From Flavobacteriia bacterium (lineage in GTDB: Bacteria > Bacteroidota > Bacteroidia > Flavobacteriales > Flavobacteriaceae): a stretch of DNA of 7,762 nt. Positions 1 to 6,615 of the stretch are shown here, piece by piece. Under the pieces are notes generated by a model that saw only the letters and a program-made list of their open reading frames with translations, was not told the origin of the DNA and searched no databases. Location of the stretch: the NCBI GenBank assembly GCA_018500075.1, contig JAHBAN010000153.1:1-7762 (forward strand). The letters run 5' to 3'. Numbering within the stretch: position 1 is the stretch's first letter; every line of letters starts with the position of its first letter. The translations under genes were made by a program, and so were the position numbers.

Positions 1-1
1 G

Positions 2-730
2 GGCGGTGCGCGTTTTGGTTTGATTGCGCCGGATGAGACAACATTTGACTATATCAAGGGGCGCCGTTTTGCACCCAAAGGCGCGGCATGGACCGCCGCT
101 TGTGCGGATTGGCGCGGGCTTTGCAGCGACGAGGGCGCCTGTTTTGACAGTGAGGTGGCTCTTGATGCGTCCGAGATTGCGCCCACTGTCACATGGGGCA
201 CAAGCCCGGAGCAGGCGTTGCCGATAACAGGCCGTCTGCCCGAGGCCTCTGCCCTGCCACCCGCACGGAGCGAAGCCGCGCGGGCGGCACTCGAGTATAT
301 GGGCCTGAAGTCTGGTCAGCCGCTCGAGGGCACCACTGTGGATCAGGTGTTTATCGGCTCTTGCACGAACGGGCGTATCGAGGATCTGCGCGCGGCTGCG
401 CAGGTGTTGCAGGGCCGCAGAGCAAAAATACCCGGTCTTGTCTCGCCCGGCTCGGCACAGGTTAAAGCGCAGGCCGAGGCCGAGGGGCTTGACCGGATAT
501 TTACCGAGGCGGGCCTTGATTGGGTGGGATCGGGCTGTTCGATGTGTGTCGGGATGAATGGTGATCTGGTCGGGGAGGGCAAGCGCTGTGCCTCGTCAAC
601 CAACCGCAATTTCAAGGGGCGCCAGGGTCGTGGCGCGCGCACGCATCTGATGAGCCCTGCGATGGTGGCGGCGGCGGCGGTAACCGGAGTGCTGACGGAT
701 GTGCGTAAGCTTCTGGAGGGGCGGGTCTGA
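2..730 (+). CDS. leuC: LeuC-like isopropylmalate/aconitase-type dehydratase large subunit (3' half, partial)
   Basis: This is the C-terminal 242 residues of a 3-isopropylmalate dehydratase-type large subunit (family length about 465-470); the 5' half lies off the window, so the frame is read from base 2 with no start. The family carries a [4Fe-4S] cluster and interconverts 2- and 3-isopropylmalate in the cytoplasm with the small subunit. The segment IAPDETTFDY, the motif FIGSCTNGRIEDLRAAA (cluster Cys codon 362-364), GCSMC (Cys codons 536-538 and 545-547), NRNFKGRQGRG and THLMSPAM are all present, so the three cluster ligands are intact. It is visibly divergent from E. coli LeuC around the cluster: WVGSGCSMCVGMNGD and GKRCASSTNRNFKG replace the more usual PGCSMCLAMN and GERCASTSNRNFEG. 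Its stop overlaps the leuD start by one base, so the subunits are co-translated. A paralogue with another 2-hydroxyacid substrate is as likely as the leucine enzyme. Confidence 0.92.
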   Translation, partial: GGARFGLIAPDETTFDYIKGRRFAPKGAAWTAACADWRGLCSDEGACFDSEVALDASEIAPTVTWGTSPEQALPITGRLPEASALPPARSEAARAALEYMGLKSGQPLEGTTVDQVFIGSCTNGRIEDLRAAAQVLQGRRAKIPGLVSPGSAQVKAQAEAEGLDRIFTEAGLDWVGSGCSMCVGMNGDLVGEGKRCASSTNRNFKGRQGRGARTHLMSPAMVAAAAVTGVLTDVRKLLEGRV

Positions 731-1341
731 TGGCGGGCTGGAGCGTGCATCAAGGTCAGGCTGTGAGCCTGCCGCAGGCCAATATCGATACGGATCAATT
801 GATCCCGGCGCGGTTTATGTCTGTGCCGCGGGCGCAAGGATATGGCCGCTATCTGTTGCATGATATGCGCCGCGATGCGGCGGGCGATCTGATCGCTGAT
901 TTCCCGTTGAATGCCAATGACGGCGCCAGCGTATTGATCGCGGGCCGCAATTTTGGCAGCGGGTCTTCGCGGGAGGCGGCTGTCTATGCGCTTGTGGATG
1001 CGGGGCTTTGCGCTGTTGTTGCGCCGAGCTTTGGGGATATTTTTGCAGCCAATGCCGTGAACAACGGGCTATTGCCCGCAACGATCGAGGGGGCGACATA
1101 CGAGACACTGGCCCGGTTGCTGGATGGCGGGCCGCAAGACATCAGGATCGATCTTGACGCGCGCAGTCTTCAGCTCGGTTCTGTCTCTGTCAGCTTCTCG
1201 CTTGATGACAGCTGGGCGCTGAAACTGATCAACGGTTGGGACGATATTGACCTCACCCGCAATCACGGCGCGGCGATTGCTGCTTATAAAACCAATCGAC
1301 ATCAAACCGCAGCTTGGGCATGGCCCGACGGAGCGGATTGA
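730..1341 (+). CDS. leuD: LeuD-like isopropylmalate/aconitase-type dehydratase small subunit
   Basis: A 203-residue protein of normal length for the small (swivel-domain) subunit that completes the active site of the LeuC partner. It begins at an ATG overlapping the leuC TGA (TGATG), with a strong GGAGGG ribosome site at 716-721, eight bases upstream. Family features are NIDTDQLIPARF (residues 18-29), FGSGSSRE (75-82) and VVAPSFGDIFAANAVNNGLLP (96-116). Two positions in the phosphate/carboxylate-binding loop are odd: the Cys of the canonical GCGSSREHA is Ser77 and the His is Ala83. The catalytically important S-S-R core is kept, so the protein should be active but perhaps with altered substrate preference. 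It is the last gene before the TRAP transporter genes, 85 bases away and on the same strand. The family is certain; assignment to leucine synthesis is not. Confidence 0.9.
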   Translation: MAGWSVHQGQAVSLPQANIDTDQLIPARFMSVPRAQGYGRYLLHDMRRDAAGDLIADFPLNANDGASVLIAGRNFGSGSSREAAVYALVDAGLCAVVAPSFGDIFAANAVNNGLLPATIEGATYETLARLLDGGPQDIRIDLDARSLQLGSVSVSFSLDDSWALKLINGWDDIDLTRNHGAAIAAYKTNRHQTAAWAWPDGAD

Positions 1342-1345
1342 AAAA

Positions 1346-1384
1346 CCGCCATCCGGGCGGAACAGGAGGGCCATAACCCGGCCC
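1346..1384 (+). other. Two tandem small stem-loops in the leuD-dctP spacer
   Basis: Directly after the leuD stop, CCGCC (1346-1350) can pair with GGCGG (1356-1360) across a five-base loop, and GGGCC (1368-1372) can pair with GGCCC (1380-1384) across a seven-base loop. Neither is followed by a T-run, so they are not standard intrinsic terminators. They may act as an RNA-processing or stability boundary between the enzyme genes and the transporter genes. The stems are only five base pairs, so chance in GC-rich DNA is possible. Confidence 0.3.
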
Positions 1385-1426
1385 GAAAAAAGGGGCGCAA
1401 GCCTCAAAACAGTGGAGAACGAAACG

Positions 1427-2440
1427 ATGAAGATGAAACTACTGGGAAGCCTCCTTGCCGGGGCCACGCTCATCGCGGGCACAGTCAAAGCCGAAGAGAC
1501 ACTCTCGGCGGTGCACGCTTTTCCTGAAACTTTGATCTACACCAAAAGCTTTCTCGGCTTTGTCGACAAGGTAAACAAAGCCGGCGCCGGGGTCATCCAG
1601 ATTGACGTGCGCGGCGGACCCGAGGCGATTGGTATGTTCCAACAGCCGGATGCGGTGCGCGACGGGATTGTTGATATGGTGTATACGCCCGGGTCTTTTT
1701 ATGGCGGTGCGCTGCCAGAGAAAGACGCCATGGTGGCCTCCAACCTCACGGCTGTGGAAACGCGCGCCAACGGTGGCATCGCCCTGATTGACCAGATCCA
1801 TCAGGAAAAAATGGGCCTGAAGTATCTCGGCTGGTTTGACAGCGGCGTGTGCTACAACCTCTGGACCCGTGACGAACCCAAGTTTGACGCTGCGGGCAAT
1901 CTTGAAGTGGATGGCCTCAAGCTGCGCGGCAACAATGTGTATAACGCCTTCTTTACCAATTATCTTGGTGCGCAGGTTATCGATTTGCCAACCGGCGAGG
2001 TGTATTCGGCGCTCCAGCGTGGTGTTGTCGATGCGACGGGGTGGACACAGATTGGTTTGATTGATCTGAAGTGGAACGAGTTTTTGAACTACCGCATCGA
2101 GCCTTGCTTCTTCTCGACAGATCTCGGCGTGATTGTGAACAACGAAAAGTGGAACTCGCTGTCTGACGCAGCAAAGAAAATCCTTCAGGATGTCGCAATC
2201 CAGCACGAGAAAGACAGTGTTGAGGCGTTGACGGCCAAGCGGGATGAAGACTTTGCCGCGCTTGATGCGGCGGGCATGAAAGTGATCTCGCTGCAAGGCG
2301 AAGCCAAGGCCAACTACCTTGCCGCAGCCCGTGAGAAAACATGGGAGCGTATGAAAGAGGTTATGGCCGCACAGCCGGGCGGCACAGGCAACTATGATCG
2401 CTTGATCGAGCTGTTCTACGATTTTGACGCAGCAAAATAA
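1427..2440 (+). CDS. dctP: TRAP transporter solute-binding protein, DctP family
   Basis: Periplasmic solute receptor of a tripartite ATP-independent transporter, 337 residues, which captures a carboxylate-bearing solute and passes it to the DctQM membrane pair. The start is the ATG at 1427, with GGAG at 1414-1417, because a Sec signal peptide begins there: MKMK, a hydrophobic core LLGSLLAGATLIAGT, and a likely cut after VKA (residue 22). The longer in-frame extension back to 1247 would overlap leuD and hide the signal peptide. The DctP fold is supported by GGPEAIGMFQQPDAVRDGIVDM in the first domain, by GLKLRGNNVYNAFFTNYLGA with Arg167 at the position of the family's carboxylate-binding arginine, and by LPTGEVYSALQRGVVDATGW. 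The substrate cannot be read from sequence; the leuCD neighbours suggest a C4-C6 hydroxy-, keto- or dicarboxylic acid, which is inference. The symbol is the generic family symbol. Confidence 0.93.
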   Translation: MKMKLLGSLLAGATLIAGTVKAEETLSAVHAFPETLIYTKSFLGFVDKVNKAGAGVIQIDVRGGPEAIGMFQQPDAVRDGIVDMVYTPGSFYGGALPEKDAMVASNLTAVETRANGGIALIDQIHQEKMGLKYLGWFDSGVCYNLWTRDEPKFDAAGNLEVDGLKLRGNNVYNAFFTNYLGAQVIDLPTGEVYSALQRGVVDATGWTQIGLIDLKWNEFLNYRIEPCFFSTDLGVIVNNEKWNSLSDAAKKILQDVAIQHEKDSVEALTAKRDEDFAALDAAGMKVISLQGEAKANYLAAAREKTWERMKEVMAAQPGGTGNYDRLIELFYDFDAAK

Positions 2441-2448
2441 AATATTTC

Positions 2449-2484
2449 GCGGGCCTGCCGCCTTTGGCGGGCCTGCGTTATTTT
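2449..2484 (+). terminator. Imperfect terminator-like stem-loop with direct repeats between dctP and dctQ
   Basis: Nine bases after the dctP stop lies CCGCC-TTT-GGCGG (stem 2458-2462 with 2466-2470, five pairs), followed by the T-rich stretch GTTATTTT (2477-2484). The ten-mer GCGGGCCTGC occurs twice, at 2449-2458 and 2467-2476, flanking and overlapping the stem. It looks like a leaky terminator or a 3'-end-protecting hairpin that would leave dctP mRNA in excess over dctQM, a common arrangement for periplasmic receptors. The stem is short, so the strength of termination is uncertain. Confidence 0.4.
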
Positions 2485-2496
2485 GAAAGACAAGAG

Positions 2497-2997
2497 ATGA
2501 TCAACACCACATATAAAGCACTGCTCTATGGCATGGCCATGATCTCGGGTTTGACCTTGGTGTGGATCATGGTTTCGGTCGTCGCTTCGGTTGTCATGCG
2601 CAATTTTGGGCTTCAGCCTTTTGCATGGCTTTTTACATCTGCGGAATACGGCCTTCTTTACATGACGATGCTCGGTGCGCCCTGGCTGGTGCGAGAGAAG
2701 GGGCACGTTCATATCGAACTGCTGACATCTGCCCTGTCCGAGGGGCCGCGCCAGATGTTGAGCCGCGCGGTGGCTCTGGCCTGTGTTCTGGTCTGCGCCA
2801 TCCTCGCCTGGAAGGGAGGGGAGCTGGTTTTGACCAATCTTGAGCGCGGTGATTTTGACACCCGCGCCTATTATTTCCCGCGCTGGCTTCTGACCATCGC
2901 CTTTCCGCTCTCATTTGGCCTGATGGCTGTCGAATTTTCCCGCTTTGTCTTTGGCTCCGAGCTGATGCACAGCGGTGAAGCAGGGATACACGAATAA
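2497..2997 (+). CDS. dctQ: TRAP transporter small membrane subunit, DctQ family
   Basis: A 166-residue inner-membrane protein with four predicted transmembrane segments at roughly residues 9-33, 48-66, 88-113 and 130-153, the normal DctQ layout and length. DctQ helps form the sodium-driven TRAP membrane complex with DctM. The pattern of RNFGLQPFAWLFTSAEYGLLYMTMLGAPWLVREKGHVHIELL (shown here as residues 35-76) is characteristic: an aromatic-rich helix followed by a charged REKGHVHIE turn. The ATG at 2497 is chosen because the first helix follows at once; its ribosome site is weak (GAAAGA, 2485-2490). An in-frame TTG at 2464 lies inside the upstream hairpin and is rejected. The stop overlaps the dctM ATG by one base (TAATG), indicating translational coupling. 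Confidence 0.92.
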   Translation: MINTTYKALLYGMAMISGLTLVWIMVSVVASVVMRNFGLQPFAWLFTSAEYGLLYMTMLGAPWLVREKGHVHIELLTSALSEGPRQMLSRAVALACVLVCAILAWKGGELVLTNLERGDFDTRAYYFPRWLLTIAFPLSFGLMAVEFSRFVFGSELMHSGEAGIHE

Positions 2998-4304
2998 TGG
3001 AATGGTTTGAGGCGCTCGCCCTCCTTCTGGGCACAATCATGCTTCTGATGGCGGTTGGTATGCCGATTGCTCTGGCCTTTCTGGCAGCCAATATCATCGG
3101 GGCCTGGATTTTCATGGGCGGGGAACGGGGCATCACCCAGCTTTTGAACAACGGTCTGGGCGCGCTGACCAAATATGCGCTGATGCCGATCCCGTTGTTT
3201 TTGCTTATGGGCGAAATATTTTTCCACACAGGGCTGGGCGGGCGGATGTTCACTGCGATTGACAAGTTGCTGGGCCGTCTTCCGGGCCGTCTGAGCTATG
3301 TCACGGTGTTGGGGGGCACGGCTTTTTCGACATTGTCCGGCTCGTCCATGGGCTCCACGGCGCTTCTTGGCTCTCTTATGGTGCCTGAGATGAGCCGTCG
3401 CGGGTATAAATCCCATATGAGCATCGGCCCGATCCTTGGCACGGGGGGGCTTGCGATTATCATTCCGCCCTCGGCCTTGGCGGTGCTCTTGGCAACGCTG
3501 GCACAGATTGATGTGGCAGCACTTCTGCTGGCGGGGGTGATTCCCGGTCTTGTGCTGGCCGGATTTTATATGGCGACGATCTATATTCAGACCAAGATCG
3601 ACCCGACCGCCGCGCCGGCCTATGAGGTCGAAGCGCTTTCCTTTGTGACAAAGGTGAGCCTGTTGCTGCGCGAAGTGATCCCGATGGTGAGTGTGATGAT
3701 TGTGATCATTGTGCTTATGATCCAGGGATTTGTAACACCTTCGGAGGCTGCTGCCTTTGGCGCTTTGGGCGTGCTCGTGCTTGCGGCGCTGTTTCGGTGT
3801 CTCACTTGGGAGGCGATGAAAAAATCTGTCATCGGAGCCTTGAGGGTGACGCTGATGGCGTATCTTATTGTCTTCGGCTCGGCGACTTTCAGCCAGCTGC
3901 TGGCCTTCTCGGGGGCCTCTCGCGGGCTGGTCAGCTGGGCCACCAGTTTTGATCTGGCGCCGCTTGCGATGTTGCTGGTGATGTTTGCGGTGCTCTTGCT
4001 GCTCGGGATGTTTATGGAGCAGATCTCGATCATGTTGCTCACGGTTCCGATCTTTTTTCCTTTGGCCCAAACACTCGGATTTGATCCGATCTGGTTTGCC
4101 CTGATCATGCTGCTGTCTTTGGAGATCAGCTTTACAACCCCGCCCTTCGGATTGCTCTTGTTTGTTATGAAGGGGGTATCTCCGCCGGGGACGACCATGC
4201 GCGAGATTTATACCTCGGCTTTCCCCTATATATTTTGTTCGCTGGTCTTGGTGGTGCTGCTGATTGCCTTTCCTCAGCTCGCCCTTTGGCTGCCGTCGCT
4301 GTGA
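2997..4304 (+). CDS. dctM: TRAP transporter large membrane subunit, DctM family
   Basis: The transport channel of the TRAP system, 435 residues, almost wholly hydrophobic, with about eleven or twelve membrane segments. It is thought to couple solute uptake to a sodium gradient. Family blocks in order are LLMAVGMPIALAFL (residues 16-29), LMPIPLFLLMGEIFFHTGL (62-80), FSTLSGSSMGSTALLGSLMVPEM (110-132), GTGGLAIIIPPSALAVLLA (148-166), FVTPSEAAAFG (245-255), FMEQISIMLLTVPIFFPLA (339-357) and FTTPPFGLLLFVMKGVSP (379-396). It starts on the last base of the dctQ stop, with AGGG at 2982-2985. Length and motifs show an intact gene; a run of seven G near 3445 is in frame. It ends 32 bases before the stop of the convergent ABC operon. 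Confidence 0.95.
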   Translation: MEWFEALALLLGTIMLLMAVGMPIALAFLAANIIGAWIFMGGERGITQLLNNGLGALTKYALMPIPLFLLMGEIFFHTGLGGRMFTAIDKLLGRLPGRLSYVTVLGGTAFSTLSGSSMGSTALLGSLMVPEMSRRGYKSHMSIGPILGTGGLAIIIPPSALAVLLATLAQIDVAALLLAGVIPGLVLAGFYMATIYIQTKIDPTAAPAYEVEALSFVTKVSLLLREVIPMVSVMIVIIVLMIQGFVTPSEAAAFGALGVLVLAALFRCLTWEAMKKSVIGALRVTLMAYLIVFGSATFSQLLAFSGASRGLVSWATSFDLAPLAMLLVMFAVLLLLGMFMEQISIMLLTVPIFFPLAQTLGFDPIWFALIMLLSLEISFTTPPFGLLLFVMKGVSPPGTTMREIYTSAFPYIFCSLVLVVLLIAFPQLALWLPSL

Positions 4305-4336
4305 CGTGCTCTGGCGCGGGGTATGCTTGGTGAGGT

Positions 4337-5032
4337 TTATTTCATGCTCTCGGAGGGCACGCGGCGTTCGAGCCAGCCGAAGAGCGAGACGAGGATGCCG
4401 GTGAGGCAGAGGTAGATGAAGGCAATGAACAATAGGGGTTCGTAGATCAGATATGTGTCTTGGCGCACAATCGAGCCGACGCCATAGACGCCAAAGACTG
4501 TGATTGTCGAGGCGAGCGGCACCGATTTGAGCGTGAGCACGGCTTCTCCGGCCAGTGTGGGCAGGACATTTTGCAGGGCGCGTGGCAGCCAGATCCGCCA
4601 CAAGAGGGTGAATCGGCCCATTCCGAAGGCGCGGCCGGCTTCCAGCTCGTTTTTGGGCACAGAGCGGAAGGCGCCGGCCATGACATGGCCCTCATAGGCG
4701 GCCACAGAGAGCGAGAAGGCCACCACCGCATAGGGGAAGGCAGCAATCAGAATCGGCCAGATCACCGACTCGCGCAGGGCGGGGAAATGCGGGAAGATCG
4801 ACCCGAGGCCGTAATAGAGCAGCCAGAGCTGGATCAGCAGCGGTGTGCCGCGAAACAGCGTGCAATAGCCTCGCGCGATCAGGCCGAGCCATTTGGGACC
4901 GGTCACCTGCACCAAGCCGATCGGAATGGCGAGCAGGAAGCCGAAAGTCAAAGACAGGCTGAAGAGTTGGACAGTGATCCAGAAGCCTTCGACGAATCTG
5001 GCGGCATATGTCGGTAACCAATCCCAAACCAT
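4337..5032 (-). CDS. Polar amino-acid ABC transporter permease, HisM type
   Basis: Inner-membrane permease of 231 residues, second of the two permeases that form the channel of a HisJQMP-like uptake system. About five hydrophobic segments are visible, the first near residues 13-40. Typical motifs are LFRGTPLLIQLWLLYYG (59-75) and the cytoplasmic EAA loop EAGRAFGMGRFTLLWRIWLP (131-150), which docks to the ATPase. The ATG has an excellent ribosome site, AGGAGA, that overlaps the stop of the upstream permease; the two genes are only nine bases apart, so they are translated together. It is the last gene of the operon and runs tail-to-tail into dctM. It is HisM/OccM/NocM-like in size and order; substrate specificity comes from the binding protein, not from this gene. 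Confidence 0.93.
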   Translation of the reverse strand: MVWDWLPTYAARFVEGFWITVQLFSLSLTFGFLLAIPIGLVQVTGPKWLGLIARGYCTLFRGTPLLIQLWLLYYGLGSIFPHFPALRESVIWPILIAAFPYAVVAFSLSVAAYEGHVMAGAFRSVPKNELEAGRAFGMGRFTLLWRIWLPRALQNVLPTLAGEAVLTLKSVPLASTITVFGVYGVGSIVRQDTYLIYEPLLFIAFIYLCLTGILVSLFGWLERRVPSESMK

Positions 5033-5041
5033 GTCGCTCTC

Positions 5042-5758
5042 CTATTGCTTGTCGAGTTTGGGGTGGCCGCGCGTTGTGCGCTTTTCGATTGCTTTGAAGA
5101 TCACATTCGAGGCCAGAGTGATGCAGAGATAAAGGAACATCGCGACGGTAAAGGCCTCGAGGAAGAGGCGCGTCTTGCCAGCGGCCTGTTTGGTCACAAG
5201 GGCCAGTTCCTCAAAGCCGACCACCGCCAGAAGCGCGGTTTCTTTGGTGCAGATCATCCAGAGATTTGCCATGCCGGGCAGCGCGAGGGGGATCATTGCG
5301 GGGATCAGGATCCGGCGGAACACTTTTGTGCGTGACATTCCAAAGGCGATGCCGGCGTCGGTTTCCTGCTTGGGCACAGAGATCAGCGCGCCGCGAATGA
5401 CTTCGGTTTGATAGGCGCCCTGAACGATGCCAATGACGATGATGCCTGCGGCCACGCCGCTGATGTCGACTGTGCCGAAGCCGAGGGATTCGAGCGTTGT
5501 GTTGAGCAGGCTCGTGCCTGCGTAATAGATCAGGAGAATGAGGATCAGCTCGGGCACTGCGCGGATGAGTGTTGTGTAAACGCTCAGCGAGAGCCGGAGG
5601 CCGCGGCCGCCGTAGAGCTTGCCGATCGCGCCGAACGTGCCGATCAGGATGCCAAGGAGGTAACTGCCGAACGCGATCTGCAAGGTTGCGATCGTGCCGC
5701 GCATGAAATTGGGACCCCACTCATAGAGCAGTTGAATCGTGTTATAAATAAAATCCAC
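5042..5758 (-). CDS. Polar amino-acid ABC transporter permease, HisQ type
   Basis: Inner-membrane permease of 238 residues that pairs with the downstream HisM-type protein. Motifs include FMRGTIATLQIAFGSYLLG (residues 18-36, first helix), YTTLIRAVPELILILLIYYAG (61-81) and the EAA loop TDAGIAFGMSRTKVFRRILIP (133-153), ending in PGMANLWMICTKETALLAVVG (161-181), all standard for the His/Glu/Gln/Arg/opine family. The start is a GTG at 5758-5756, preceded by AGGAAGAG at a proper distance; an ATG option that keeps the N-terminal sequence is not present. A strong intrinsic terminator (5779-5812) lies just upstream, so transcription of this gene depends on read-through from the binding-protein gene. 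Confidence 0.93.
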   Translation of the reverse strand: MDFIYNTIQLLYEWGPNFMRGTIATLQIAFGSYLLGILIGTFGAIGKLYGGRGLRLSLSVYTTLIRAVPELILILLIYYAGTSLLNTTLESLGFGTVDISGVAAGIIVIGIVQGAYQTEVIRGALISVPKQETDAGIAFGMSRTKVFRRILIPAMIPLALPGMANLWMICTKETALLAVVGFEELALVTKQAAGKTRLFLEAFTVAMFLYLCITLASNVIFKAIEKRTTRGHPKLDKQ

Positions 5759-5778
5759 GTGCTCTTCCTAGCCAGGAC

Positions 5779-5812
5779 AAAAAAGGCCCGAGCGAATGCT
5801 CGCCCGGGCTTT
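5779..5812 (-). terminator. Intrinsic terminator/attenuator after the binding-protein gene
   Basis: On the minus strand, 14 bases past the binding-protein stop, an eight-pair outer stem forms between 5805-5812 and 5783-5790 (GCCCG core, one G-T pair). A small inner stem (5791-5793 with 5798-5800) closes on a four-base loop with a four-base bulge, and a run of six T follows (5784 to 5779). This is a textbook rho-independent terminator inside an operon. It probably lets most transcripts stop after the binding-protein gene and a minority continue into the permeases, giving an excess of periplasmic receptor. Confidence 0.8.
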
Positions 5813-5826
5813 CGGAGTGTTTCGGA

Positions 5827-6591
5827 TCAACCGCCGTAGATATCAAAGTCGAAATATTTGGCGGAAATCGCGTCGTAGGTGCCATCGGCGCGGATCTTTG
5901 CGATGGCTGCGTTGAATTTCGCCAGAAGATCGGTGTCTTCCTTGCGAATGCCTGCGCCCACGCCAATGCCGAAAATCGCATCGTCTTTGAAGTTCATTTT
6001 GACTTCAAAGGCCGAGCCGTCCGAAGACTGCAAGAACGGTGACAGGGCAAGGCTGTCGGCCACAACGGCATCAACGCGCCCTGCGACCAGATCGAAGTTG
6101 TGCTCGTTGAAGTCCTGATAAATTTTGACATTCGAGCCGTCTGCGAAGTTGGCGTTGACGTAGTTTTCATGTGTTGTTGACACCTGAACGCCGATGTTCT
6201 TGCCGGCCAGATCTGCAACAGAGGTGATATCTGACGTTTTCGCTGCGATCAAAGCTGCGGGGGTGTTGTAGTATTTGTCAGAGAAGCTGATTGTTTTCTG
6301 GCGCTCTTCGGTGATTGACATCGAGCCGACGATTGCGTCGATTTTCTTGGCGGTCAGGGCCGGGATGATGCCATCCCAAGCAATCGGAACCCAGGTGCAG
6401 TCTTCTTCCATGGCGGCGCAGAGCGCATTGCCAATCTCGATTTCCCAGCCGGTCCATTCGCCATCCGCGCCGCGCGAGTAGAACGGCTCGTAATTGGCGG
6501 AATCCAGCCCCAGTTTGATTTCTGCGCTGGCGCTTGTGCCAAGGCCCGCGGCGACAACTGCCGAAGCCAGTAGTGATTTCAGTATGTTCAT
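5827..6591 (-). CDS. Periplasmic amino-acid-binding protein, HisJ/ArgT (LAO) type
   Basis: A 254-residue extracytoplasmic receptor (SBP_bac_3 family). A Sec signal peptide runs from residue 1 to about 23 (NILK, hydrophobic core, then SASA before EIKLG). It closely resembles HisJ/ArgT: LCAAMEEDC keeps the two cysteines (58 and 65) that form a disulphide in HisJ; GSMSITEERQKTISFSDKYY (89-108) is the ligand-binding hinge with Arg97 for the alpha-carboxylate; Asp179 in VVADSLAL fits the alpha-amino contact; and the end, YFDFDIYGG, nearly matches HisJ's YFDFDVYGG. Trp72 in AWDGIIPAL lies where HisJ has a leucine lining the pocket, so the preferred ligand may differ. Likely ligands are arginine, lysine, ornithine, histidine or an opine; which one is not decided by sequence. 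The ribosome site is GGGAGA, about seven bases before the ATG, and the gene lies 24 bases after the ATPase gene. Confidence 0.94.
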   Translation of the reverse strand: MNILKSLLASAVVAAGLGTSASAEIKLGLDSANYEPFYSRGADGEWTGWEIEIGNALCAAMEEDCTWVPIAWDGIIPALTAKKIDAIVGSMSITEERQKTISFSDKYYNTPAALIAAKTSDITSVADLAGKNIGVQVSTTHENYVNANFADGSNVKIYQDFNEHNFDLVAGRVDAVVADSLALSPFLQSSDGSAFEVKMNFKDDAIFGIGVGAGIRKEDTDLLAKFNAAIAKIRADGTYDAISAKYFDFDIYGG

Positions 6592-6615
6592 TTTGGTTTC
6601 TCCCGTTGATATTTT

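Noticed and set aside
1247..1426. N-terminal extension of dctP by 60 codons
   Set aside because: It would overlap the end of leuD and place a polar segment ahead of an evident signal peptide; the ATG at 1427 has its own ribosome site.
1439..2296. Minus-strand open frame of 285 codons inside dctP
   Set aside because: It is a shadow of dctP with no recognisable domain or ribosome site.
2464..2496. Earlier TTG start for dctQ
   Set aside because: It lies inside the stem-loop after dctP and adds a non-conserved polar stretch; the ATG at 2497 fits the family's N-terminus.
2871..4601. Long minus-strand open frame (576 codons) opposite dctM
   Set aside because: It lies antisense to a clear, full-length DctM and gives a His/Arg/Gln/Lys-rich product with no domain, as expected from the complement of a hydrophobic GC-rich gene.
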